From: a virus
IMG/VR virus record: IMGVR_UViG_3300041964_000087
Coordinates: 1-64,000 of that record
Strand: one strand, 5' to 3'
DNA: 64,000 nt
Positions 47,696 through 55,118 of this stretch are shown piece after piece; position 1 is the first letter of the stretch, and each line of letters begins with the position of its first letter. Under the pieces are notes generated by a model. The model was not told where the DNA came from. It worked only from the letters and a program-made list of their open reading frames with translations, and did no database searches. A program made the translations under genes and the position numbers.

Positions 47696-49826
47696 CTCTA
47701 TCCAACCTTTCTGAATACATCCCAGCAAAATATCCCGCCGCTAGACTCTCACCCAACTGGGATGCGATCGCGTCTCTATCCATCTCAGAATACAAGTCAT
47801 ACATCCCATCGAGTAGCGTCCTGAATTTCTCCTCATCCGTACCATCACCACTTGCCACTTGGTCAATAAAATCCTGAATTTTCTTGAGGTTGGGTGCGAT
47901 CGCTTCTGTTAAACCTGTCGCTGCTCGTTGCTCGTAACTATCCGCCAAATCCTCTAAGGAAGGCAGAGGCGACGCTCCTGTCGTCGCTACCGCTGCGCTA
48001 TCGAGGGCAGAGGGCAGAAGGGAAAACTCTGACGCTCCTGCGTCGCTACCGCTATCGCTATCGACTTCTGCCTTCTGCCTTCTGCCTTCTGCCTTCTGGT
48101 AGCGCCTCAAGTATTCCAGAGGGACTTCTTTACATCCCCCATACATTTCACGAGGGTAGTGATAGAGGTAGTTGGCGATCGCATCTTCAGCCGAACCAAA
48201 CCACAGCATTATCTTCGGCTCTGGGTCATCTCCTATTTGGTCAATCTCAAAGATGCGGTTACTGTCTTGTCTCAGTCCCACATAGCAATCAAGACTCTTG
48301 CCGTCTGGGGCGTAGTGGTTGCGGATATGTCCGTAGCTAGCGGCGAGTGGGATTCCGCGTGCGTCGCTTCCAATCGAGTGTTGGATTCCTATCTCCAACC
48401 CATTCCACTTAATCAGCTTCTTCGTGGGTTCACTGAACTCCTCTTCAGTCTCCTCTTCCTCTACCGCAGCGGGCCCTTCCGGTTCCACGGGCAAAGTAAA
48501 GGCTTCCCCGTAGGTTTCCTTGATGTAAGCTGGGTCAACTGACAACCCAAGGTCAAGGATTAACGCTTTATCAGTTGTTGCCCGTCCGTCGCGCTTCTTC
48601 TCCTTCGCCTCTTCAACAAGCCTTTCCTGCTCAAGCCTGCGTCGTTCTGAGTAAGTCTCACGCCGGATAATTGGCGGATTAGCGTTGCTCCAGTTGAGTT
48701 CCCCTATCAATTGCCACAAAGTAGCCAAGGGACTCTCATCTAAACTGTTGCAGTCGCTATCAATGATATTTTCGTTCCTATTCTCGCTCTGCTGTTGTTC
48801 AGCGGCGTAGGAACCCGTACTTTTCTCTGAGTATGAACCCTCACCCCATACAGCGCGCGCAATCTCCAAGGCTGCTGTGTCGTAGAGCCATTTGAGAACG
48901 TCATGCCCTTCTGACGTAGTAACTGGGAATTTAATTTCAAAACCCGTTGTAGTTGCTAAGTGGGCATTAGGACTAATCGCCCGCAGCAATCTATCAAACG
49001 CACCAAGGATTATCTGGTCTTGTGGGTCTTGAGGGTTCAAGGTGTCAGGGTAGGTGCCGTGAACGGGTGGGGAACCCAAGCGATCGCCTGTCAATACCCC
49101 AGACTTCATCGCCTCCTTTCTAATCTCGTAGAACTTGCGGATTCTATAACCCAGTCCCAGACCCCAAGGCGAACCCTTCACGCTGCCGTGCGCGTAACAG
49201 ACAAAGCGATTCTTCGGACATCTCACTCCGTCGATTGAATGCTCTTTGGTCAAGAGCCTCAACTCGTATCCATTGACAATAACAATGTCCTCTTTTGGAT
49301 CAAGTTCTTCCCCTGTAGCGGTGGGGATGCTTTTGTTCTCCGGCTCCCGATAGCGGAAGGTAAACCTTCTTTGCGGAACAACCTCACAAGTCGGGAGAAT
49401 TAATCCCTCTTTCTTTTCCCAGTCCAGTGCCACAACACTGAACCCAATCAGAAGCGCTGAATAGAGGAAATCACGGCAGATGGCTTCGTAAGGGAAAAGA
49501 TTCTTTTTCGCCTGCTTACCTTTGACGGATTCCTCATCGTCGTGGATATCGAGTAACCACTTAACCTTGTTCGCCGCTTCAACATCAGCTTTATTATCCG
49601 AGGCAGCATCAACCAAAACCGCACGACCCAGCAGCGCACCAACCCGCTCATCTAATTTCCCGCTCACCGCAGGGTCAATGAGCATTTCCTCATAACGACA
49701 GAAGTCACCCCCTAGGCGTTGGTAGAGGTAAGTGTCTTCTGGGTCGGGTCCGTTGTTGAATACCCAGGTGATTAGGTTTGGGTCAGTTTTGGTGAGTTCT
49801 AGCTTGGTGCGGGTGTCAAGTGGCAT
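47685..49826 (-). CDS. Portal protein (Mu gp29-like) fused to InPase-like domain
   Basis: Residues 1-460 are a DUF935 portal: VSGKLDERVGALLGRAVLV, YEAICRDFLYSALLIGFSVV, CPKNRFVCYAHGSVKGSPWG, GLGYRIRKFYEIRKEAMKSG, ARAVWGEGSYSEKSTGSYAA. After an acidic linker there is a domain with QHSIGSDARGIPLAASYGHI, GKSLDCYVGL and IMLWFGSAEDAIANYLYHYP, which matches the phage 'InPase' domain (PF18823 type, from memory). Then QKAEGRRQKAE, encoded by heptamer repeats, and a DUF935-like tail. The InPase unit is thus inserted before the portal tail. At 713 residues the protein is longer than Mu gp29 (about 510). Confidence 0.9.
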   Translation of the reverse strand: MPLDTRTKLELTKTDPNLITWVFNNGPDPEDTYLYQRLGGDFCRYEEMLIDPAVSGKLDERVGALLGRAVLVDAASDNKADVEAANKVKWLLDIHDDEESVKGKQAKKNLFPYEAICRDFLYSALLIGFSVVALDWEKKEGLILPTCEVVPQRRFTFRYREPENKSIPTATGEELDPKEDIVIVNGYELRLLTKEHSIDGVRCPKNRFVCYAHGSVKGSPWGLGLGYRIRKFYEIRKEAMKSGVLTGDRLGSPPVHGTYPDTLNPQDPQDQIILGAFDRLLRAISPNAHLATTTGFEIKFPVTTSEGHDVLKWLYDTAALEIARAVWGEGSYSEKSTGSYAAEQQQSENRNENIIDSDCNSLDESPLATLWQLIGELNWSNANPPIIRRETYSERRRLEQERLVEEAKEKKRDGRATTDKALILDLGLSVDPAYIKETYGEAFTLPVEPEGPAAVEEEETEEEFSEPTKKLIKWNGLEIGIQHSIGSDARGIPLAASYGHIRNHYAPDGKSLDCYVGLRQDSNRIFEIDQIGDDPEPKIMLWFGSAEDAIANYLYHYPREMYGGCKEVPLEYLRRYQKAEGRRQKAEVDSDSGSDAGASEFSLLPSALDSAAVATTGASPLPSLEDLADSYEQRAATGLTEAIAPNLKKIQDFIDQVASGDGTDEEKFRTLLDGMYDLYSEMDRDAIASQLGESLAAGYFAGMYSERLDRDVD
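47958..48100. repeat. Heptamer repeat element inside the portal coding sequence
   Basis: Four TTCTGCC heptamers (48065-48098), GAGGGCAGAGGGCAG and two copies of a GACGCTCCTG-TCGCTACCGCT string. The intergenic repeat type of 35.7 and 44.5 kb is here read in frame, giving QKAEGRRQKAE and SLLPSALDSAAV. Confidence 0.85.
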
Positions 49827-49852
49827 TGGTTAAAAGCGATCGCTCCTTATTC

Positions 49853-49876
49853 AAATCCGCAGTTTTTCGTTTTTAA
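49853..49876 (+). repeat. Dispersed small hairpin repeat, AAATCCGCAG type
   Basis: AAATCCGCAGTTTTTCGTTTTT between the portal start and the upstream gene's stop; near identical to the copy at 12769. Confidence 0.65.
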
Positions 49877-50184
49877 CTCAATGCTCCCTTCGGTAAAGCA
49901 GACGGGGTAATTTTTGGCTTAATTGACACCATTTTAAATGAGGAGAGTGATCGCGCCCCTGCGGATAAGTCTAAGTTGGTCACGCTTTCAATATCTATCG
50001 TATGCCCGTAGAAGCCAATAGAATTATTTAACTCTTGCCGCAGCCTATCTTCTAGGTGACTTTTAATTGTACTATCTTCTGTTTTTGCCGTTATTCTGGG
50101 CCTTACCGGGACATCCGGACTGTTGCCTTCAGTCGATAAAATTACCGTTACTTGCGTGCCTTGGTGCAATAAATCAATCTGCAT
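49873..50184 (-). CDS. Small partner protein of zincin paralog 5 (103 aa)
   Basis: Overlaps the end of the zincin gene at 50174 by 11 bases and is homologous to 41435-41743 (GFYGHTIDIESVTNLDLS; C-terminal ALPKGALS). The N-terminus is beta-rich (MQIDLLHQGTQVTVILSTEG). No export signal. The shared C-terminal LPKG tail may be what the zincin recognises or cuts. Proposed immunity/inhibitor or assembly partner; inference from pairing. Confidence 0.75.
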   Translation of the reverse strand: MQIDLLHQGTQVTVILSTEGNSPDVPVRPRITAKTEDSTIKSHLEDRLRQELNNSIGFYGHTIDIESVTNLDLSAGARSLSSFKMVSIKPKITPSALPKGALS

Positions 50185-51622
50185 TCAATAAAACCCCTAA
50201 TGCGTAGTGAAAATGCTCTTTATCTTTTTGGTAAAGTTCTCGCATCAGTCGAGGCGAGGCGAAATGTTCTACACCAACTGAAATCACCTCTGTATGCCCT
50301 TCCTTGTAAATTTTACCGACATAAGGATGAATGTATCTTCCGGGTAACGCTTTTTCGTCCTCATTGTAACTATTGTCATTCATTAACTCCCTTAAGGGAG
50401 CGGGAGTTAATGAGGTTGCTTTACTTTCTCTAAAAGCAACAGCGGAGCGTTGAAATGCTGTCGATTCAATTTCAATATGATGTGCTATTTCATGCAACTC
50501 ATCATGTTTCTTGGGATTTATCCCTACATCAATTAACCCGATTTCAGCGATCGTATAACCTCTGTCACTCTCACTGATTATTTTCTTGACATTTGTAAAT
50601 CCCTTGCCGCCTGTCAAAACACAAAGCTCTTCTAAATCTGCTTCAATACTTTTTTTGCGGCTGGCATCAATGGAAGATGTGTCAATCCTTCCAATAATCT
50701 CTTTAGCGGATTTAGGGGTAATACTGGATTCACTTTTTATCTTGTCTCTTAATCGAGTAAACTCTTTTTCATCCTTGGACAAACGCTTATCAGCTTCAGC
50801 TAAATAAGCTTTCTCTTTGTCTACAAACTTAACCGCAACTTTCTTAAATTCTTGCTCCGACGCTCCCGATTCGGCTAACCCCCTCATTTGCCCCTGTAAA
50901 CCCACCACTTCTTCAAGAAGCTTTGTTTCTTTCCGGGACGCTGGAGTAGTTTTTAAATCAAATTTAGTTGTAAATTCTTCACCTCTAGCGGCTAAAACCT
51001 TGTGATTAGAGCGCACAGAATTACTCGATTCTTTCTCTAAATCTTTAAGAGAAATGTCTTTTTTTGCTCCAGTCAACGGTAATTTTTCTCTTGAATCGTC
51101 AAGAGCTTTTTGAACCTTCGTTTCCCGTCGCTTCTTAGCGAGGCTAGTATCCACCCGCCCTTTGTTGCGTAGCGCTTTATCATGTGTTTTCTTCTCCTCT
51201 GAAGTCATAGCTTGGCGGCAAGTCTCCCCGCTTTTTAAGCATCTGCCACCACATGGAGCAATTTTGCACTTAAAAGTCTTAGCGTCTCGTTTCCCTTTAG
51301 CGAAGTCCTCCACTCCCTCGGAGAACTTTTCAATATCATCAGCATTAAGAGGCTTGAACTGAACTTCGTTACCACCAAAAACAAAGCTGAAGCGTTTGGT
51401 TAGGCGTGGATTAACGTACTGCTGGAATTCGCCCTTAAAGTTGCCTTCGTCATCCAGGGTGACATTAACAAATTTCGTGATTCGACCCCGTAGCCGTTTC
51501 TCGTAAACGCTGGCGATTAAATTAATAGTTTCTTTATCTGTTACTGATTCTTCAAAATTCAAGACTAAATCTCGGAAAGTTCGCCCCAATTCACTAAACG
51601 CGATCGCCTCTTTAGTCAGCAT
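50174..51622 (-). CDS. CGGRC-module protein 5, C-terminal zincin (HExxH)
   Basis: Fifth paralog, 482 residues. Module nearly identical to paralog 4 (KRLRGRITKFVNVTLDDEGN; VNPRLTKRFSFVFGG; CKIAPCGGRCLKSGETCR). Central coiled coil, then GGKGFTNVKKIISESD and the zincin domain: HEIAHHIEIESTAFQ at residue 377, LPGRYIHPYVGKIYKEGHTE and VISVGVEHFASPRLMRELYQ. It is 106 residues from HExxH to the end, exactly as in paralog 3. A terminal position in the late block just beyond the operator-promoter at 51635 (opposite direction). Confidence 0.83.
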   Translation of the reverse strand: MLTKEAIAFSELGRTFRDLVLNFEESVTDKETINLIASVYEKRLRGRITKFVNVTLDDEGNFKGEFQQYVNPRLTKRFSFVFGGNEVQFKPLNADDIEKFSEGVEDFAKGKRDAKTFKCKIAPCGGRCLKSGETCRQAMTSEEKKTHDKALRNKGRVDTSLAKKRRETKVQKALDDSREKLPLTGAKKDISLKDLEKESSNSVRSNHKVLAARGEEFTTKFDLKTTPASRKETKLLEEVVGLQGQMRGLAESGASEQEFKKVAVKFVDKEKAYLAEADKRLSKDEKEFTRLRDKIKSESSITPKSAKEIIGRIDTSSIDASRKKSIEADLEELCVLTGGKGFTNVKKIISESDRGYTIAEIGLIDVGINPKKHDELHEIAHHIEIESTAFQRSAVAFRESKATSLTPAPLRELMNDNSYNEDEKALPGRYIHPYVGKIYKEGHTEVISVGVEHFASPRLMRELYQKDKEHFHYALGVLLNAD

Positions 51623-51634
51623 TTAACATTCCCA

Positions 51635-51663
51635 TTGACATATTTAAGCCAGTGGCTTATATT
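51635..51663 (+). promoter_or_regulatory. Second promoter with palindromic operator
   Basis: TTGACA (51635-51640), 17-bp spacer, TATATT (51658-51663). The spacer holds TAAGCCAGTGGCTTA (51645-51659), the core also found at 15307-15323, and both are followed by a TTARTAAATAAG-like string. It drives 51727-51906 to the right; the divergent late gene starts 13 bp upstream. Confidence 0.75.
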
Positions 51664-51726
51664 AATAAATAAGAGGGCAACCACTACACCGCCCAATCCC
51701 AACCACCCGCCACAAAGGTTAAACAA

Positions 51727-51906
51727 ATGCAATTCTCCACCTCCACACAACAAGCCATCAACTCTTACCAAGCTCAACTCAATACTGCCATCGACAATAA
51801 CAGTGTTACCCCTGAATTCTCGGAACAGCTTCTTGATTGGCTCAGTGAACAGATTATTGACTTCGACGAGTACGAGCAAGCGTGTATGTCTTTGGGTCTA
51901 GCTTAG
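51727..51906 (+). CDS. Small acidic protein under second repressed promoter
   Basis: A 59-residue protein starting MQFSTSTQQAINSYQAQLNT and ending EYEQACMSLGLA. ATG 51727 has AGG about eight bases upstream and lies 64 bp after the -10 element. Acidic and helical (LLDWLSEQIIDFDEY). Overlapping frames on both strands are longer but lack these signals. It is the only gene of this transcript, which ends at the terminator at 51907. Confidence 0.65.
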   Translation: MQFSTSTQQAINSYQAQLNTAIDNNSVTPEFSEQLLDWLSEQIIDFDEYEQACMSLGLA

Positions 51907-51930
51907 TCCCCCCCAAAGGGGATTGTTTTT
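51907..51930 (+). terminator. Rho-independent terminator
   Basis: CCCC, loop AAA, GGGG, then ATTGTTTTT directly after the stop of 51727-51906. A short GC stem plus T run fits intrinsic termination of the small plus-strand transcript. Confidence 0.7.
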
Positions 51931-51958
51931 GAATTTAGGAGCGATCGCTCCTAAATTC
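51931..51958. repeat. 28-bp perfect palindrome around a HIP1 octamer
   Basis: The arm GAATTTAGGAGCGA is followed by its exact complement, centred on GCGATCGC. It lies after the terminator and at the 3' end of a truncated exonuclease fragment. Could be a binding site, a second terminator or an insertion scar. Confidence 0.75.
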
Positions 51959-52046
51959 ATGTAGTACTCTCGACCATCCCAATACTAATCAGATCGATGG
52001 TTTTGCCGTCTTCTATAAATTCTGTGTCTATGAAGTAACGAATAAT
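51957..52046 (-). pseudogene. N-terminal fragment of a DEDD 3'-5' exonuclease
   Basis: Minus strand codons from an ATT at 52044-52046 read IIRYFIDTEFIEDGKTIDL then ISIGMVESTT and stop. RYFIDTEFIEDGKTIDLISIGMV is the first motif (the DxE) of a phage-type DEDD exonuclease that normally runs on for about 150 more residues. GGAG lies just upstream, but the expected ATG is ATT. The rest of the gene is gone; a 28-bp palindrome begins at the break. Confidence 0.65.
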
Positions 52047-52058
52047 GGTAACTCCTTC

Positions 52059-52081
52059 AAATACGCAGTCGCTGCGGTTTT
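52059..52081 (+). repeat. Dispersed small hairpin repeat
   Basis: AAATACGCAG-TCG-CTGCGGTTTT, a perfect CGCAG/CTGCG stem with a T-rich end, immediately 3' of the terminase stop. Looks like a weak bidirectional terminator. Confidence 0.65.
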
Positions 52082-53533
52082 CTAATCGACTTTTACACGG
52101 TTCACAGTTCCACCAACATGATAATGGCGAACTGTTGATATCTCGCCATACGCACCGCTCAGGGCATCGGTTACATCATTAATAAGAGGTTGAGAAGTTC
52201 CGTCAAAACCGTGAACAGCGTCTAAAAACATCTGGTTCCACGCTCCTCTTAATAGTTTGACATTCCCTCGCTTCACTTCACCAGCGATGGGTTTAGCACG
52301 GGTGAGTTTGTCTCCCAGTGGTTTCACGCCACGGGCATCGTAACCGGATAGACGCGATCGCAAGTTCGCTTCAACCTTCAACCCTGCACTTCCCCCTTCC
52401 AATTCCCACCTGACTGGAACCTTCCGACCATCGTGTTGAGCTGTGGCAACAATCAAATCATCCCCTTCTGCGGGTCCAACTTGGTCAGCAATCAGGTGGA
52501 CAACATAATAATCAGAGCCGAAGCGTCCCAGATGCAAGCCAGCGGTGTAAAAAGAGTCGGCGTTGAACTCGCGTGCAGTAGCTGCCATATCCCAGAAGCG
52601 AACTTGAGCGTTGAACGTTGGAAGATCTTCTTCTTTTACTATCTCGAACAAGGTACGGTCAAACACCTTACCGCCACCCTTCACATCTAGCGGCTCACAC
52701 CCCAGCTCTTCATCAGCACCAATCCCGTAATCCTTGTAAAGCTGGTTGTACCAAGCGAACTCCTTTTCAAGCGTCCATTCTTCGCCACTGACAAGGGAAA
52801 TTCTTTTGTATAAGCCGTCCGCGATCGCGTCTGCCAGCGTCGTTCTGTGGAGGCTGTAGCCAAGCTTGCGTGAGCGAACTTCTTCACAGAGCTTGTTGAA
52901 TGGATTGTTTACCCCGTTGTGGGTTGAGATATATCGTATCTGCCCATTCCACATGGTTAGTGCCATCGCCGCTTTGCGTACTTCGTCTAAGTCTTGCAAA
53001 AAGGCACATTCGTCAACAACCACACTACCTTGCTTACCTCGTAAACTTGATGGACGTGAACTGAGTGCAGCGACCTTAAAGCCAGAGGCAAAGCGAACCC
53101 GGAAAACCAGGATATCTTCGTCTTCATCCTTGATAACCGTCTGCTCAATCTGCGTTGCGGCTAACTGGTAAGCTTTCGCCCAGTAAGAAACGTTCTCTAT
53201 ATAGTCAAGAGTCATTTCTTTATTTATTGCCAAATAATAGGTATCGTTGCCATTAATGCGTGCAGCATCAAGAGCCGATTTTGCCGCATCCGCCCAAGTA
53301 GCACCAATCCGTCTACTCTTCTCCCACACCATCACTTGACTGGTATCAGAAAACCATCGCGCTTGATAAGGCATCAATAACGGTGGTAAGCGTCGAAATA
53401 ACCCTTCCTCGATCTGACTGGATTTAGGCGCTGGCAATCGTTGAGCCGAACTCGATTCAATGAGTTTGAGTCTCAGCCTGGGTGGTAGCAGTTGGGAAGG
53501 TGGGAGCATGGGTGTCAGTACCAGAATCTTCAA
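52082..53533 (-). CDS. Terminase large subunit (Mu gp28-like)
   Basis: Packages DNA into the prohead. ATPase: VMVWEKSRRIGATWADAA (Walker A-like, about residue 70), VVVDECAFL (Walker B, about 175) and the coupling motif in YISTHNG. Nuclease: VRFWDMAAT (about 315), WELEGGSAGLKVEANL, and DVTDALSGAYGEI near the end. Mu gp28-type terminases have exactly these. The annotated start overlaps the small-subunit gene by 77 bp; an internal start near 53460-53510 is possible. Confidence 0.92.
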   Translation of the reverse strand: MKILVLTPMLPPSQLLPPRLRLKLIESSSAQRLPAPKSSQIEEGLFRRLPPLLMPYQARWFSDTSQVMVWEKSRRIGATWADAAKSALDAARINGNDTYYLAINKEMTLDYIENVSYWAKAYQLAATQIEQTVIKDEDEDILVFRVRFASGFKVAALSSRPSSLRGKQGSVVVDECAFLQDLDEVRKAAMALTMWNGQIRYISTHNGVNNPFNKLCEEVRSRKLGYSLHRTTLADAIADGLYKRISLVSGEEWTLEKEFAWYNQLYKDYGIGADEELGCEPLDVKGGGKVFDRTLFEIVKEEDLPTFNAQVRFWDMAATAREFNADSFYTAGLHLGRFGSDYYVVHLIADQVGPAEGDDLIVATAQHDGRKVPVRWELEGGSAGLKVEANLRSRLSGYDARGVKPLGDKLTRAKPIAGEVKRGNVKLLRGAWNQMFLDAVHGFDGTSQPLINDVTDALSGAYGEISTVRHYHVGGTVNRVKVD

Positions 53534-54122
53534 CGCCTAAGAGCTTCATCTTAATCAGTTCTGCTGCCTCATCAGACAATCCCAACTCTTCCAGTCCAAC
53601 CTCTCTATCAATAGTGGGGTCAACAATCTGGTAGCCTTGACGCTGCAAGAATGCGATCGCCTTGGGTACATTCTCCCACTCTAAACCCGCCGCTGTCCGT
53701 TCTCCATTAATCGCCCGTTCTAGAGAGAGCATCATAAAGTTGATATTGCTGGCACGGATGCTCTTAAGCTCAGCCTCTAGCCGTTCTGGGATGTCTTTCA
53801 CTTCGTCAATTCGTCTGTTGAGGAAAGCAAAGTAGGTGTCTACAACTCGTCTGGCTGACTGGTAACTATCGAGGTGCTGAACGGTTAGATTAGAAGTGCG
53901 ATCGCTTATATTCTCAATCGCCTTGTGGTCACCCCTCACCCTTGCCTCTCCCTGAAATTCCCGTCTCTGTTCAGACCACTTGGGAACATCAAATCGTGAC
54001 CAATCTTCCAATGTTTTTCGGCTATTCCCTGAATCACTCGCTAGCTGTCGCAGACTGATTTGAGAACCCCGCACGTAGCGATCGCGGCATTCTTCTTTAG
54101 TCCAAGGAGTCGGGGAGGTCAT
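53457..54122 (-). CDS. Terminase small subunit
   Basis: A 221-residue protein upstream of the large subunit. N-terminal helix-turn-helix with the start WTKEECRDRYVRGSQISLRQ then LASDSGNSRKTLEDWSRFDV, the DNA-recognition part; a helical oligomerisation middle (FAFLNRRIDEVKDIPERLEA). The length and gene order fit a small terminase (Mu gp27-like). Its C-terminus (after residue 190) is low-complexity and overlaps the large-subunit frame. Confidence 0.83.
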   Translation of the reverse strand: MTSPTPWTKEECRDRYVRGSQISLRQLASDSGNSRKTLEDWSRFDVPKWSEQRREFQGEARVRGDHKAIENISDRTSNLTVQHLDSYQSARRVVDTYFAFLNRRIDEVKDIPERLEAELKSIRASNINFMMLSLERAINGERTAAGLEWENVPKAIAFLQRQGYQIVDPTIDREVGLEELGLSDEAAELIKMKLLGVEDSGTDTHAPTFPTATTQAETQTH

Positions 54123-54142
54123 ACAATATTATCTATATCTAT

Positions 54143-54364
54143 ATGAAGCTTAACAAAACTCAGCTTGACCGCTACAGCACATTATTTGGATTGATAGCCG
54201 CGATCGCAACTGTTCTGACCACCCAAGAAGTGATTCCCAAAAAGTGGGGTGGCAGTATCAGTGGGGTAGCGATCGCGTTGGTTGGTTACTTGACTCAGCG
54301 GCCCGCTGATTCTTCCCCAACAACCGAGGATGCAGAGGATTTGGCGACAAGGGAAAACCAATGA
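54143..54364 (+). CDS. Small membrane protein, possible holin
   Basis: Two membrane segments (LFGLIAAIATVLTTQEVI; SGVAIALVGYLTQ) separated by a short basic turn (PKKWGG), with a charged C-terminus: a class II holin layout. It is the first gene of a plus-strand group divergent from the terminase genes. The endolysin at 34313 lacks a signal peptide and would need such a protein. The call is based on topology only. Confidence 0.6.
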   Translation: MKLNKTQLDRYSTLFGLIAAIATVLTTQEVIPKKWGGSISGVAIALVGYLTQRPADSSPTTEDAEDLATRENQ

Positions 54365-54648
54365 CAGCAATTGGTTTTTATGCGCCTCCCAAACGTCGAA
54401 CTCCATGCTGCGGAAACTGCCAGCACTGGAGCAAAGAGCAAGATAGTAGATCTATCGTTGAAGTCCCAATGGGAGACGAAGACAAATTTGCCCATTTAGA
54501 AGGGTGGTGCCAAATCACATCTTTAGGGAAAGCTTTTCGCACCGAAGAAGTTATATCAAAAGCGATCGCTTTTGATGTCGATGGTTACGACTCTTGCTTA
54601 AAAACTACAGAGGATTTTTACTGCAATCAATACCGTCTCCTACAGTGA
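54361..54648 (+). CDS. Cysteine-containing small protein (95 aa)
   Basis: Overlaps the holin-like gene by ATGA. RTPCCGNCQHWSKEQDSRS and LEGWCQITSLGKAF, then YDSCLKTTEDFYCNQY: the CCxxCxxW...C arrangement suggests a zinc or disulphide site, like small proteins often found in phage and cyanobacterial genomes. Function unknown. Confidence 0.65.
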   Translation: MTAIGFYAPPKRRTPCCGNCQHWSKEQDSRSIVEVPMGDEDKFAHLEGWCQITSLGKAFRTEEVISKAIAFDVDGYDSCLKTTEDFYCNQYRLLQ

Positions 54649-55118
54649 GTGAAATAATAGCCAGATTAGTCTTATATTACAGACCTTTTCAATTGAATTG
54701 GGTGGAGATGAAACAGGTAAACCTAACACTGCCTGTAGTCCGAATTGGCAGAGCCAAAGACTGTGAACTGTGTATGGATTTTATAACAGGCAAAACAGGA
54801 GCAGCAATCAGCCGCTATCATGCAACGCTCATCAAGTGGCAAGACCAAACGGACTACCAGATCAGGGACGGTAAACCGGGAGACGCGACCATCGCAACCC
54901 CTGATCCACCGTCCCAACCCAGTGGCCTCGGAACCTGGTTGAACGCCCGCAAACTGGAAGAGGGAGAAAAAGTAATCCTCAAGGATAAGGATGAAGTCTC
55001 CCTAATTAAAGGCACCGTAAAATTCGTATATCTCCGTCCTCAAAACAAAGTCAGCGACTCGCTCCCATTAAACGATGACACCTACATCCCCCCCGAACTC
55101 TACGCCGACGACGAGTGA
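54645..55118 (+). CDS. FHA-domain protein
   Basis: FHA domains bind phosphothreonine peptides. Visible: VVRIGRAKDCELCMDF (the GR site), ISRYHATLIK (SxxH), DYQIRDG and GTWLNARKLEEGEKVILK (the GTxxN equivalent). GTG 54645 overlaps the previous stop and is preferred over a longer start inside that gene. The domain takes up almost the whole protein. Next gene overlaps by 44 bp and encodes a membrane coiled-coil protein, so the two may form a complex that senses host Ser/Thr phosphorylation; inference. Confidence 0.83.
   Translation: MSEIIARLVLYYRPFQLNWVEMKQVNLTLPVVRIGRAKDCELCMDFITGKTGAAISRYHATLIKWQDQTDYQIRDGKPGDATIATPDPPSQPSGLGTWLNARKLEEGEKVILKDKDEVSLIKGTVKFVYLRPQNKVSDSLPLNDDTYIPPELYADDE

Noticed and set aside
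51616-51901. Competing frames on both strands over the second promoter
   Set aside because: They run through the promoter and operator; the 51727 frame has RBS, position after the -10 and a terminator.
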